A DNA stretch of 64,000 bases from JAAYZQ01 sp034428935 (GTDB taxonomy: Bacteria; Chloroflexota; Anaerolineae; JAAYZQ01), in contig DAOUHB010000204.1 in the NCBI GenBank assembly GCA_034428935.1, positions 46,744-110,743 of the forward strand, written 5' to 3'. The number at the start of each line of letters is the position of its first letter. The first letter of the stretch is position 1. Of this stretch, positions 41,707 through 51,304 are shown in pieces. The translations under genes and the position numbers were made by a program. Below the pieces are notes generated by a model that was not told the DNA's origin, did no database searches, and worked only from the letters and a program-made list of their open reading frames with translations.

Positions 41707-43479
41707 TCAGTCGCGAATCCGGATCTGCCAGGGAGCCAGGGCCAACTGGCCCTCGCGCAGCAGCGCGACCAGATGCGCCAGGACCGACACGCCGGCCAGA
41801 GCCGCCGCGCCGGGCTGAGGCATCTCACCCGGCTCGAGGCCCGCCACCAGCCAGGCCGCGGCATCGCCCGGGGACGTGACGGGCAACTGGTACGTCTTGG
41901 GTAGGGGCAGGTTGACCAGGGGCACGGCGCGGCCGGCGGGCAGGCCGGCCAGCTCGCTGGCCTGCCGGACCGCCTCGTGCAGGTCGCCCAGCGCATCCAC
42001 CAGGCCGTGGGACAGGGCCTGGGCCCCGGTCCAGACGCGGCCCTGGGCCACGGCTTCCACCTCGCCGGCGGCCATGCCCCGGCCCGCGCTCACGCGGGCC
42101 TTGAAACGTTCGTAACCTTCGAGGATGTGGGCCCGGATGCGAAGGCGCTGCTCGTCGGTAAATGGTGCGGTGTCGGAATAGAGCCCGGCCGCCTCACCTC
42201 GCGAGACCACCTCGCGGTTGGCCCGCAGCTTGGCAAAGAGGTCGCGGGTGACGATCTTGCCGCCCCAGATGCCGATGGAGCCGGTGAGGGTCAGCGGCTG
42301 GGCGACGATGCGCGAAGCCGGCGCCGCGACGTAATAGCCGCCGGAGGCAGCCTGGTTGGACATGTAGACGACCACGGGCTTGGACTGGCGGACCTGGGCC
42401 ACCTCCCGCCAGATCAGGTCCGAGGCCAGGGCGGACCCACCGGGCGAATCGACGTGGAGCACGACGGCGGCCAGGTGCTTGTTCCGGGCGGCGGCGCGGA
42501 GCTGCCCCACCAGCGTGTCGGCCCCCGCCTGTTGCTCGGGCAAGGGGATGGGCAGCGGCAAGGGCACGGGTGGGCGGCGGCTGGGACCCGGGGCGATGAC
42601 CCCCTCCAGGGAGATGACGCCGATGGAGCGTCGGGTATGCCAGCGGCGCGGGCCCAGGAGCAGACGGTGGGCCTGTTTCCAGGTGACCAGCGTGGCTGGC
42701 TTATTGGCGCTGCCCAGCAGGGCAGGCAGCTCGTCTTCGTAGCAGACACCGTCCAGGAGCCCCCCCTTGTGGGCATCTCCCGCCGAGAGGGGTGCCGCGT
42801 CCAGGAGGGCCCGGACGTCGTCGCGCTGGAGTCCACGGGCGGCGGCGAGGGCTTCGAGGAGGTGCTCGTAGATAGAGTCCAGGAGTGACTCGAGCATTTC
42901 CCGGTGGGGGGCATCCATGTCCGAGCGGCGAAAGGTGTCGGGCGAGGCCTTGTAGGCGCCCACCGACTCGAAATCGGCCTCGATGCCGGCCAGGGCCAGC
43001 GTATCCTTGAGAAAGACGGCTTCGGACCACAGGCCGGCCGATTGCAGGCCGCCGCTCTCGGGGGCATAGATCCGCTCGCAGGCCGAGGCCAGGTAGTAGG
43101 CCCACATGCCGCCTTCCTTGACGTAACACACCGTCCCTTTGCCCGACTCTCGGAAGCGGCCGATGGCCTGGCGCAAGCTGGCCAGTGTCGCCGGCCCGGC
43201 CGACAACCCCGATAGAACCAGGACCACACCCTCGACCCGGGGATCGGCAGCCAGCCGCTCCAGGGCAGTGGTGAAGGACTGGACGCTGGGCGGCGGCGGA
43301 GGCCAGGGCAGCAGGGAGAGGGGAAAGGATCGCTCGCGCCGCGGGATGCGCTCCGGGTAGCTGCCCTGCATGGGCATGACGACGTAGCCCAGGCGGCGAC
43401 GGCGTGCCAGGCGCAGGCGGTTGGTCAGCGCCAGGCGGCTGTTGCGGATCAGATCGGAAAACAGCACCCTTTCAGACAC
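41707..43479 (-). CDS. sppA: Signal peptide peptidase SppA, long (67K) type
   Basis: 590 aa from GTG 43479, chosen because GGAGCGAGG precedes it and the promoter starts transcription near 43501. Two tandem ClpP-like halves; the C-terminal Ser lies in NQAASGGYY and the N-terminal half has the Lys-bearing VCYVKEGGMWAYYLASA. Duplicated architecture as in the E. coli tetrameric enzyme. No N-terminal membrane anchor can be seen, unlike E. coli SppA, so it may be soluble. The frame upstream to 43815 is not coding. Confidence 0.88.
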   Translation of the reverse strand: MSERVLFSDLIRNSRLALTNRLRLARRRRLGYVVMPMQGSYPERIPRRERSFPLSLLPWPPPPPSVQSFTTALERLAADPRVEGVVLVLSGLSAGPATLASLRQAIGRFRESGKGTVCYVKEGGMWAYYLASACERIYAPESGGLQSAGLWSEAVFLKDTLALAGIEADFESVGAYKASPDTFRRSDMDAPHREMLESLLDSIYEHLLEALAAARGLQRDDVRALLDAAPLSAGDAHKGGLLDGVCYEDELPALLGSANKPATLVTWKQAHRLLLGPRRWHTRRSIGVISLEGVIAPGPSRRPPVPLPLPIPLPEQQAGADTLVGQLRAAARNKHLAAVVLHVDSPGGSALASDLIWREVAQVRQSKPVVVYMSNQAASGGYYVAAPASRIVAQPLTLTGSIGIWGGKIVTRDLFAKLRANREVVSRGEAAGLYSDTAPFTDEQRLRIRAHILEGYERFKARVSAGRGMAAGEVEAVAQGRVWTGAQALSHGLVDALGDLHEAVRQASELAGLPAGRAVPLVNLPLPKTYQLPVTSPGDAAAWLVAGLEPGEMPQPGAAALAGVSVLAHLVALLREGQLALAPWQIRIRD

Positions 43480-43507
43480 GGCACCTCGCTCCATCCGGTG
43501 TGCATGG

Positions 43508-43537
43508 ATTATAACCCAGGTTTGCCCGGCGGGCCAA
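43508..43537 (-). promoter_or_regulatory. Promoter of sppA-ggt
   Basis: On the minus strand TTGGCC (43537-43532), spacer 18, TATAAT (43513-43508). Start near 43501 decides the sppA start codon. Confidence 0.7.
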
Positions 43538-43642
43538 AAAGCCCGGCCGGACGGGGCAGTGATGGCGGGCAGGCTGTCGCACAGAGGGCTCACGGCGTTG
43601 GACAGGCTGATAGCCCGCCCAATAAACCAGGCGGTTGCGGCC

Positions 43643-46210
43643 TCAGGGAGCCGGGGACCAGGAAATGCGCTCCTCGAGCCAGCCGTGGGTCTGGTGAGAC
43701 ACGGCGGTGCGTACCCGGCCATCCAGCGTGCCGCCAATGGCAAAGAGGCGCCGCTGCCCGCTGCCGTCAGGGCGCATGACCCACACGGCCCAGCTCCCGC
43801 CCCGGTCGGAGACAAAGGCCAGGAATCGGCCGTCGGGTGACCAGGCAGGGAGTCCGTCGTTGCCCGGATTGTCCGTCAGGCGCTGGACGGCACCACCGCT
43901 CAGGCTCGCCACATAGACCTCCCAGTTGCCGTCGCGCTGCGACATGAAGGCCACCTGGCGACCATCGGGGGATGCCTCGGCAGCTAGCTCGTTCGAGCCC
44001 GCGGCCACCTGGCGGGGATAGCTGCCATCGGCCCGCGTCAGAAGGATGCCGCAGGTATCGCCCACGCAGCCGCTGTAGAGTATCTGCCCGTCTGGCGTCC
44101 AGGTGGGTGAGCGTCCCAGGACGTCTCTGGCCTCGCGGCGAAGGGGCCTGGTCTCGGCGTCGTAGGTGCGGTAGAGGCGTGGCTGGCGGTCCGCTTGCTG
44201 GCGCGAATGGTAGACATAAATCTCACCCCGGGAATCGACGCTGGGCCGGGCGGCTTCAAGGTCGCTGCTGATGCGCCATACCCGCTGCCCGCCCACGGTC
44301 TGCAGGACAAGCCCCTGGTCGTCGGGCTTCCAGGAGTGAAAGACGAGGCGTGTACCGTCGGGCAAAAAATCGGGCTGGCTGGCCTCGGCGGCCACCAGGC
44401 GACAGTTGCTGCCGTCGACCGCGCAGACGTGGATGTCGTAGGTGCCCCGCGCCGGGTCGAAGAGAGGGAAGGCGATCTGCCCGGCCAGGGACGGCTCAGG
44501 GCTGGCGACGGCAGGGGCAGGCGAGGACCCGGGCACCGGCGTCGTCCCGGGCTCGGCCGGCGACGGGCTTCCGCCCGGCGCTGGCGTGTCAGAGCCGGCG
44601 GGCAACGGCGTGGGCGCCGCGGGCGGCGCTGTGCGGGTGGGGCGGCGAGTGGCGGTCGGACTCGGCCGGCTGGGTTCGGCGCGAGGCGTGCTGGCTGCCA
44701 CAGCCGTGCCCGACACCTCCAGGCCCGCCGTCGTCAGCTCTTCGGGCGTCGACGCCTGGCCCTGGACGGCGGCGGTGGCCGGTTCCGTGGGGCCCGTCGT
44801 GACGGCCGGAGGGAAGGCCAGGCCGCGGTTGCTCCACAGCACTGCCGCCAGCAGCCCGCCGGCGACGAGGATGGCAACGGCAGCCCATACCCGGGTCCGG
44901 CGCCTGGCCCCGGGGCTCTGCCGGGTAGCGGGCGCGGGGCCGGCCGTCGCGGGCGCGGATGACGGGCCGGCTGCGGCATCGGCGGGCGTCTCGGGCACCT
45001 GGGTGGGGAACTCGGACGCGGGCGCGGTGGCCGTCGACGGTGGCTTTTCTCTACGCCTGGCGGCGGCCAGCATCTCGGCCACGTTCTTGTAGCCCGGGGC
45101 CAGCTCCTCGATCTTGTCCAGGTGGGCCAGGGCCTGCTCCCATTGGCCCTGCTCCAGGGCGCGCTGGGCCGAGCGATAGAGGCTGGATAGGCGGATCTGC
45201 TGGCCGACCTCTCCCAGGCGAACGCTCACGTCGCGATACTCGGGATCCACCTTGACCACCCGGCTGAGGTGGTCCACTGCTTCCTGCCAGCGCTCGGCCT
45301 CCATGGCCGCCACGGCGTCCTGGTACAGCTCTTCCAGCTCCGAGGCCGGATCGGGATCCTGGAACAGGTCCGCTGGCAGCTCCTGGCCGGCCAACACCAG
45401 CTCGAGGGCCTGCACCATCTCGGCCGGGGTCTGAAACCGATCCCTGGGCCTCTTGGCCATGGCCTTTTGCACCAGCCGCACGATAGAGCGCGGCAGGTCG
45501 GGCCGGCGCTCGGCCAGGGGAGGGGGCTCGGAAGCGATCTGCTGGTTCACCACCTCCCACGGCGTGTCGCCCTCAAAGGGCAGGCTGCCGCTGAGCATGC
45601 GATAGAGGACGACGCCCAGGGAATAGACGTCGGCGCGAATATCAAGGGGCCCCCTGGTCACTTGCTCGGGCGCGGCATAGTGGGGCGACCCGACAAAGCC
45701 GGAAAGGGTCAGCTCGGGAGATGTTCGCGCCCGGGCGATGCCCAGGTCGAGGACGCGGGCGGTGCCATCGGGCAGGACCATGATGTTGGACGGCTTGATG
45801 TCGCGATGGACGATCTCGTGGCTGTGGGCGTGGTCCAGGGCGAGGGCCACCTGGCGCGCGATGTCCAGGGCCGTCTGCCAGGGCAGCGTGCCCCGTTCCT
45901 CCAGGATCTTCCCCAGGTCCTGCCCGGGGACGTACTCCATGACGAGATAGTGGGTGTCGCGGTCGGCCCCATAGTCGAGCACGCAGACGATATTGGGATG
46001 CCGCGCCGACTGCGACAGGGACATGGAGAGGCGGGCTTCACGAATGAAACGCTGCACGAAGCCAAAATCCTGGCTGTGCTGTGGATAGAGGATCTTGACC
46101 GCGACAGTCCGGTCTTCCACCTGGTCCTGGGCCAGGTAGACCCAGGCCATGCCGCCGTTGCCCAGCTCGCCGATCAGTTTATAGCGATTGCTCAGTGTTT
46201 GACCGATCAT
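43643..46210 (-). CDS. Ser/Thr protein kinase with TolB/PD40-like extracellular propeller
   Basis: 855 aa from ATG 46210 (GAAGG upstream). Kinase domain 9-270: Gly loop GELGNGGMAWV, Lys39, catalytic HRDIKPSN with Asp137, DLGIAR (DLG in place of DFG, Asp155). Then a TPR-like helical region, one TM helix (about 470-490), a Thr/Pro/Ser/Ala-rich stalk and a C-terminal beta-propeller with repeats such as QVAFMSQRDGNWEVY and SPDGRFLAFVSDRGG. Topology: kinase inside, sensor outside. PASTA repeats are absent, unlike PknB. Own promoter at 46262-46290. Confidence 0.9.
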   Translation of the reverse strand: MIGQTLSNRYKLIGELGNGGMAWVYLAQDQVEDRTVAVKILYPQHSQDFGFVQRFIREARLSMSLSQSARHPNIVCVLDYGADRDTHYLVMEYVPGQDLGKILEERGTLPWQTALDIARQVALALDHAHSHEIVHRDIKPSNIMVLPDGTARVLDLGIARARTSPELTLSGFVGSPHYAAPEQVTRGPLDIRADVYSLGVVLYRMLSGSLPFEGDTPWEVVNQQIASEPPPLAERRPDLPRSIVRLVQKAMAKRPRDRFQTPAEMVQALELVLAGQELPADLFQDPDPASELEELYQDAVAAMEAERWQEAVDHLSRVVKVDPEYRDVSVRLGEVGQQIRLSSLYRSAQRALEQGQWEQALAHLDKIEELAPGYKNVAEMLAAARRREKPPSTATAPASEFPTQVPETPADAAAGPSSAPATAGPAPATRQSPGARRRTRVWAAVAILVAGGLLAAVLWSNRGLAFPPAVTTGPTEPATAAVQGQASTPEELTTAGLEVSGTAVAASTPRAEPSRPSPTATRRPTRTAPPAAPTPLPAGSDTPAPGGSPSPAEPGTTPVPGSSPAPAVASPEPSLAGQIAFPLFDPARGTYDIHVCAVDGSNCRLVAAEASQPDFLPDGTRLVFHSWKPDDQGLVLQTVGGQRVWRISSDLEAARPSVDSRGEIYVYHSRQQADRQPRLYRTYDAETRPLRREARDVLGRSPTWTPDGQILYSGCVGDTCGILLTRADGSYPRQVAAGSNELAAEASPDGRQVAFMSQRDGNWEVYVASLSGGAVQRLTDNPGNDGLPAWSPDGRFLAFVSDRGGSWAVWVMRPDGSGQRRLFAIGGTLDGRVRTAVSHQTHGWLEERISWSPAP

Positions 46211-46261
46211 GCCTTCACCCGGGACCTGCTTCGCGACCGCACCCTCGCGTCGATGGCGCTC

Positions 46262-46290
46262 ATTATAACCGACTTTGTTCCAGGCGACAA
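46262..46290 (-). promoter_or_regulatory. Promoter of the Ser/Thr kinase
   Basis: On the minus strand TTGTCG (46290-46285), spacer 17, TATAAT (46267-46262). Leader about 45 nt. Confidence 0.7.
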
Positions 46291-46597
46291 GTTGTCCCCG
46301 CGGGCGAGGGGCAGCGACGGCCAGCACGGGCTTGCCCCGGTGTCCCGGCAGGCGGCCGGCTTGTCGGGCCGGTTCGTGCCTTCGCACGCCGGCCTGCAAA
46401 TCGCAGGGCCTACGGCGGCGCCCCGTGCCCGTGCGGCGGTGCGCTCCTGGGAGCCGCCATGCGCCCCTACGGAGACGAGTGTATTCACAGTGTCGCCCAC
46501 GCACGTTCCGGGATGGGCGGCCCCTCGGCCTCAGGGGCCAGAGGTGCCCATGGACCTGGCTTCGCCTGTCAATCTCCAGATCCGCTGCTTCTCCCTC

Positions 46598-46625
46598 TTG
46601 ACATCCAAAACGTTTCGGATATAAT
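46598..46625 (+). promoter_or_regulatory. Promoter of the LacI-controlled operon with operator in the spacer
   Basis: TTGACA (46598-46603), spacer 16, TATAAT (46620-46625), consensus at all 12 positions. The spacer is exactly a LacI-type site, TCCAAAACGTTTCGGA (46604-46619), so bound repressor would block polymerase. Confidence 0.85.
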
Positions 46626-46635
46626 AGGGTTGGCA

Positions 46636-46651
46636 TCCAAAACGTTTTGGA
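46636..46651. promoter_or_regulatory. Second LacI-family operator
   Basis: TCCAAAACGTTTTGGA is a perfect 16-bp palindrome 32 bp downstream of the first operator (centre to centre), 3 helical turns, which favours cooperative binding. It lies just after the expected transcription start. Confidence 0.85.
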
Positions 46652-46672
46652 AGGGATGCCGGGGAGGAGCAG

Positions 46673-47716
46673 ATGGCAGGCATTACACTCAAAGACCTGG
46701 CCGCCCGGCTGGGCCTGTCCATCACCACTGTGTCGCGTGCCCTGGCCGGGTACGACGACGTGGCGGAGGCGACGCGCCAGCGGGTCCTACGAGCCGCCGC
46801 CGAGATGGGGTACGTACCCGATGCCTCGGCCCGGCGCCTACAGAAGGGGCGCACCGACACCATCGGCTTTATCATCCCCACCTTTGGCCCCCGCTTTTCC
46901 GACCCGTTCTTCAGCGAGCTGCTGGCCGGCATCGGCAACGAAGCGGCGCGCCACAACTTTGATCTGCTGGTTTCGACCCGCGCTCCCGACACACCGGAGG
47001 AAGATGAAGCGTATCGGCGCATGGTCGGCGGCCACCTGGTGGATGGCCTGTTGGTGGTACGCACGCGAGTCGGCGACCGGCGGATCGCGACTCTCGCCGC
47101 CGCGGGCTTTCCCTTTGTCGTCTTTGGCCGGTCGGACCTGGAGGTGGATTTCTGCTACGTCGACGAGGACAGCTATCGCGGCTTTGAGCTGGTGGCCGAG
47201 CACCTGGTTGGCCTGGGCCACAAGCGAATCGCCTTCATCTCGGCCCCCTCCGACCTGGTGTTTGCCCGCTATCGTCGCGCAGGGCTGATGGACACCCTGG
47301 AGCGCCACGGCCTGAATCTGGCACCCGAGTATTGCGTGGCCGGCGACCTGACGCAGCGGGGAGGGTTCCAGGCCATGAACCAGCTCCTGGATCTGCCGCA
47401 ACCACCCAGCGCCGTGGTGGCCTGCAACGACCTCATGGCCCTGGGGGCCATCGGCGCGGCGCAGCGGCGTGGGCTGGCCGTGGGTCACGACGTGGCCGTC
47501 ACCGGCTTTGACGACATCCCGCAGGCCGAACACTCGCACCCCTCCCTGACCACCATCCGCCAGCCCATCTATGACATCGGGCGCCAGATTTGCGCCATGC
47601 TGGTGCGGGTGGTCCGGGGCGAGGAACTGCCCGAGCGCCACGTGCTGCTGCAGCCCGAGTTGATCGTCCGAGAATCGAGCGGGGCCGGGCCAGAGTCCGG
47701 CCCGCGGTCGGTGTGA
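46673..47716 (+). CDS. LacI-family transcriptional repressor
   Basis: 347 aa. Helix-turn-helix at 4-24 (TLKDLAARLGLSITTVSRAL) with the LacI hinge RLQKGRTDTIGFI, then a periplasmic-binding-like sensor domain. It sits first in a sugar operon and its own promoter carries two matching operators, so it is autoregulated and likely relieved by the imported sugar or a phosphorylated product. Confidence 0.95.
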   Translation: MAGITLKDLAARLGLSITTVSRALAGYDDVAEATRQRVLRAAAEMGYVPDASARRLQKGRTDTIGFIIPTFGPRFSDPFFSELLAGIGNEAARHNFDLLVSTRAPDTPEEDEAYRRMVGGHLVDGLLVVRTRVGDRRIATLAAAGFPFVVFGRSDLEVDFCYVDEDSYRGFELVAEHLVGLGHKRIAFISAPSDLVFARYRRAGLMDTLERHGLNLAPEYCVAGDLTQRGGFQAMNQLLDLPQPPSAVVACNDLMALGAIGAAQRRGLAVGHDVAVTGFDDIPQAEHSHPSLTTIRQPIYDIGRQICAMLVRVVRGEELPERHVLLQPELIVRESSGAGPESGPRSV

Positions 47717-47840
47717 AAGGGGGTGATCGGCTGTCAGAATGGGCCAGGGGAGCAATCGCGCAGACGGGCGCATTGCACCGGGAGACCTTTGATGCTCCGT
47801 CGAGCCAGTGATAGCTTTTATGTAACAGGAGGAGGGTTCC

Positions 47841-49283
47841 ATGAGGACAATTTCGGTCAGCCTGATCTTGATCCTGCTGGCAACGGCGTTGGCAGCCTGC
47901 GGCACAACGCCTGCCCCGGAGACCGTGGTCCAAACGGTCGAGGTAGAGAAAACCGTCGTCGAGACGGTAGAGGTCGAGAAGGAAGTCGTCGTCACCGTCG
48001 AGGTCGACAGAGCAAGTGAGGCCGTAATCGAGTTTTGGACGACGGACAACGAAGAAGAGCGGGTGGACGTCTACGAGGAAGTGGCGGCCCGCTACATGGC
48101 CGAGCATCCCGAAGTCGAGATCCGCATCGTGCCCATCGAGGAGGCCGGCGTGAGCCAGCGCATGGCGACGGCACTGGCCGCCAACCGCCCGCCGGACATT
48201 ATCCGCATGGGCGTGGAGCGTGTCGCAGCCTTTGCCGCCGACGGTATCCTGGACGAGGAGGCGGCCCAGGCGGTCATCCAGGCCGTGGGAGAGGATGACT
48301 TCCGAAGTGGCCCCCTGGAGATGGTGACCAACCCGGAGACGGGCAATTATGCAGCCGTGCCCTTTGACGGCTGGGTCCAGGCCTTGTGGTACCGGGCAGA
48401 CCTGTTCGACGAGGCAGGCCTGGAGCCGCCCATAAGCTGGGAGGCCATCGACGCCGCCTGCGACGCGCTGCCCGGCACGGGCAACCTGCTCTATGCCCTC
48501 GGGCTTGGCACCGATCCGGGGCAGAACTATCCCCACCAGGTCTTTGAGCAAGTGGCCATGTCCAACAATGCCTGGCCTTTCGACGAGGCCGGGAACGTGA
48601 CGATGAACACGCCCGAGATGGTCGAGGCGCTGCGCTTTTACGCCGGGCTGCAGCGGTGCGCCATGCCCGGTCCCCAATACTGGCTTGGTGCCCGCGAGTC
48701 GTACCAGCTCGACCAGTCGGGGATGATGTTCTACAGCACCTACATTATGGACGACCTGGTCGAGGGCTCGGGCCTGGAGGGCGGTGGCAACATCCAGATC
48801 GCCGTGGAGGATCTGGCGCTCAAGACCGGCTTTGCGCCGATGATGGAAGGTCCCAATGGCGCGGCGTCCTACGGCCAGTTGGTTACCCTCGCCATCCCGG
48901 TGGGTGCCGACCCGCAGGCCGTGGACGTGATTCAGTGGTTCCTCACCGGCCAGAACTACCAGGACGTGCTGGCCCTGGCGCCCTTTGGCAAGGTACCCGT
49001 GCTCCAGAGCGCCATCGATGGTTGGATGGGCCTCAGCCCCTACTTTGAATCCTATTCCGAGGAGACGCTTGGGCAGGTCGCCAACGGATACGAGACGATG
49101 CAGCGCTGGCTCTTCCGGCCCGACTATGACGCCACGGAGCAGGCAGTGGTTGGCGACATCGAGGGCCGCCTGCTCATCTCGCAGGTTATCAGCAACATTG
49201 CCCTGGAGGGCACCATGACGCCTGAAACCGGGGCCGAGTGGCTCCAGGAACAGGTCGAAGCCCTCCTGGCCGATCGCCAGTGA
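47841..49283 (+). CDS. Sugar ABC transporter substrate-binding lipoprotein
   Basis: 480 aa. Lipoprotein signal with lipobox LAAC (Cys20), then a repeated Val/Glu linker (VEVEKTVVETVEVEKEV) seen on many binding proteins of this phylum. The rest is a family 1 (MalE-like) solute-binding protein. It delivers a sugar to the permeases at 49393 and 50368. AGGAGGAGGG precedes the ATG. Confidence 0.93.
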   Translation: MRTISVSLILILLATALAACGTTPAPETVVQTVEVEKTVVETVEVEKEVVVTVEVDRASEAVIEFWTTDNEEERVDVYEEVAARYMAEHPEVEIRIVPIEEAGVSQRMATALAANRPPDIIRMGVERVAAFAADGILDEEAAQAVIQAVGEDDFRSGPLEMVTNPETGNYAAVPFDGWVQALWYRADLFDEAGLEPPISWEAIDAACDALPGTGNLLYALGLGTDPGQNYPHQVFEQVAMSNNAWPFDEAGNVTMNTPEMVEALRFYAGLQRCAMPGPQYWLGARESYQLDQSGMMFYSTYIMDDLVEGSGLEGGGNIQIAVEDLALKTGFAPMMEGPNGAASYGQLVTLAIPVGADPQAVDVIQWFLTGQNYQDVLALAPFGKVPVLQSAIDGWMGLSPYFESYSEETLGQVANGYETMQRWLFRPDYDATEQAVVGDIEGRLLISQVISNIALEGTMTPETGAEWLQEQVEALLADRQ

Positions 49284-49307
49284 GGTTCGTGCGTTGACAC
49301 CGGTCCC

Positions 49308-49346
49308 CGGCGGTGGGACAGGGCCCCCGGCCTGGCCCCACCGCCG
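49308..49346 (+). promoter_or_regulatory. Intercistronic hairpin between binding protein and permeases
   Basis: CGGCGGTGGG (49308-49317) pairs with CCCACCGCCG (49337-49346), 19-nt loop. In a 108-nt gap after the binding protein gene. Such stems commonly protect the upstream mRNA and lower permease expression. Confidence 0.6.
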
Positions 49347-49392
49347 GCCCGGCGACCCGCCGGCCTACCCCGGCCGGAAAGGAGGCGACTAG

Positions 49393-50355
49393 ATGGCCGC
49401 TCCGGCTACGCCGCTGAACCTGGCCTCGCGCCTGCGCTGGCACTCCCTTCAGGCGCGAGAGGCGCGCCTGGCCTGGCTCCTCATCCTGCCTACGGTGCTC
49501 ATTGTCTTTGGCATCGTGCTGTTCCCCGCGGTCTTTTCCGTGTGGATCAGCTTTCACGACGTGGGCCTGGGACAGTTGCGCAACGTCTTTGAGGCCGAGT
49601 ACGTGGGCCTGGACAATTACCGCCGCGTCATCGACGACTTTGCCTTCAAGTTCCAGGGGCTGCAGAATTGGGGGGCGGCGGTGACAAGCGTCGTCTACTC
49701 TTTCCTGTCCACGGTCCTGACCATCCTGGTGGGCCTCGTGGCCGCCCTGGTGCTCAACCGCCGCTTCGTGGCCCGTGGCGCGGCGCGGGCCATCTTCCTG
49801 TTCCCCTACGTCGCTCCGGTGGTCAGCGTCGCCTTTGTCTGGCGCTGGCTCCTCGATCCGCGCCCTTCGGGTGTGCTCAACGATATCCTCATGGGCCTGG
49901 GGCTGCTGGATTTGCCCCGGGCGTACCTGTCGGAGCGGGGGCTGGCCCTGGCGCTGGTCATCGTCTTTGCCGCGTGGCGCTATTTTCCCTTTGCCATGCT
50001 CATGATCCTCGCCCGGCTGCAGGCCCTGGACCAGACGCTGTACGAGGCGGCCGACGTGGATGGCGCGGGCGAGCTGGCCAAATTCCGCTATATCACCCTG
50101 CCCGAGCTGCGCTACGTCCTGGGGGCCATCTTCTTGCTGCGCCTGATCTGGACCTTTAACAAGTTCGACGACATCTGGCTCCTCACCGGCGGCGGCTTTG
50201 GCACCAACGTCCTGCCGGTGCTCACCTACCAGTTCAGCTTCCGTCTGAACGACTTTGGCCGAGGGGCGGCAAGCGCCATGATCCTGCTGCTGCTCCTGAT
50301 CGTCTTTCTGGCCGTCTACATCGGCGTGGTCATGCGCCGCGGGGAAGAGGACTGA
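49393..50355 (+). CDS. Sugar ABC transporter permease, MalF/UgpA type
   Basis: 320 aa, six TM helices. The EAA loop that contacts the ATPase reads EAADVDGAGELAKFRYITLPEL. AGGAGGCG precedes the ATG. It pairs with the permease at 50368; no ATPase gene is in the operon, so a shared MsmK-like ATPase must serve it. Confidence 0.93.
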   Translation: MAAPATPLNLASRLRWHSLQAREARLAWLLILPTVLIVFGIVLFPAVFSVWISFHDVGLGQLRNVFEAEYVGLDNYRRVIDDFAFKFQGLQNWGAAVTSVVYSFLSTVLTILVGLVAALVLNRRFVARGAARAIFLFPYVAPVVSVAFVWRWLLDPRPSGVLNDILMGLGLLDLPRAYLSERGLALALVIVFAAWRYFPFAMLMILARLQALDQTLYEAADVDGAGELAKFRYITLPELRYVLGAIFLLRLIWTFNKFDDIWLLTGGGFGTNVLPVLTYQFSFRLNDFGRGAASAMILLLLLIVFLAVYIGVVMRRGEED

Positions 50356-50367
50356 GAGGGGGCCGCC

Positions 50368-51294
50368 ATGAATCGCACAAGCAACCGGCCGGCCGCGTCG
50401 CAGGAACGCCTGAACCTCTTCGGACACCTGGCCCGACGATTCAGCCTGCGCCAGCTCGTGTTTGCCATCGTGCTAACCTTTTTCCTGGTCAGCATCCTGT
50501 TTCCCTTCTACTGGATGATCAGCTCCTCGTTCAAGACCTATGCCGAGATCGGAGGGCGGGAGCCGGTCTATGTGCCGGGCGCCCTACGCCTGGAGGCCTA
50601 CCGCGAGCTCTTCGATCCCGCCCATCCCAGCTACCAGCGTTTTGGCGTCAACATCGTCAACACCATCAAGGTCTCGATCCCCACGGCCCTCATCGCCGTG
50701 ATCCTGTCGACCCTGGGCGCCTATGCCGTGGCCCGGCTGCGCTTTCGGGGGCGCGATGCCATGCTCAACGGCGTCCTGCTGGTATACCTGTTTCCCGGGA
50801 TCTTGCTCATCATTCCCCTGTTCGCCATGCTGTCGCAGATCGGCGCGCAGGTGGGCTTTGATGTGCGCGACAACCTGGCGGTCCTGATGCTCACCTACCT
50901 GGCCCAGACCCTGCCCGTAGCGCTCTACATGCTGGCCAACTACTTTCGCACGATCCCCGACGAGATCGAGCAGGCGGGCCTCATCGACGGCTGCACGCGC
51001 ATGGGGGTCATCTGGCGCATCACGATCCCGCTGGCCATACCGGCGCTCGTATCGGTCTTTATCTATACGTTCATGATCGCCTGGAACGAGTACCTGTACG
51101 CATTTGTCTTTCTCAACGACAAGGACATGTTCACCATGCCCATCGCCATCAACCGCATCTTTAACGATCCGCGGCCGCGGCCCCACGTCGTCATGGCTGC
51201 CTCGACCATCATGACGCTGCCCGTGGTCACCCTCTTTCTGGCCCTGGAGCGCTTTCTGACCGAGGGGCTGGCTGCCGGCGGCGTGAAGGGGTAG
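50368..51294 (+). CDS. Sugar ABC transporter permease, MalG/UgpE type
   Basis: 308 aa, six TM helices, EAA loop EQAGLIDGCTRMGVIWRITIP. 12 nt after the first permease. Together with it and the binding protein it forms the transmembrane part of a family 1 carbohydrate importer. Confidence 0.93.
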   Translation: MNRTSNRPAASQERLNLFGHLARRFSLRQLVFAIVLTFFLVSILFPFYWMISSSFKTYAEIGGREPVYVPGALRLEAYRELFDPAHPSYQRFGVNIVNTIKVSIPTALIAVILSTLGAYAVARLRFRGRDAMLNGVLLVYLFPGILLIIPLFAMLSQIGAQVGFDVRDNLAVLMLTYLAQTLPVALYMLANYFRTIPDEIEQAGLIDGCTRMGVIWRITIPLAIPALVSVFIYTFMIAWNEYLYAFVFLNDKDMFTMPIAINRIFNDPRPRPHVVMAASTIMTLPVVTLFLALERFLTEGLAAGGVKG

Positions 51295-51304
51295 GCCCGA
51301 CGGA

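Larger units (their letters stand above)
46211..46672. other. 462-bp divergent intergenic region
   Basis: Between the kinase (minus) and LacI (plus) genes. Holds the kinase promoter, the LacI promoter and its two operators. No gene is supported in the middle. Confidence 0.6.

Noticed and set aside
43480..43815. N-terminal extension of SppA
   Set aside because: The promoter TATAAT at 43513-43508 lies inside it, so transcripts start after it.
46211..46636. N-terminal extension of the Ser/Thr kinase
   Set aside because: It contains the kinase promoter and LacI operator region and encodes Arg-rich nonsense.
49294..49299. TTGACA between binding protein and permease genes as a promoter
   Set aside because: No -10 follows at a usable distance; the region folds as a GC hairpin.
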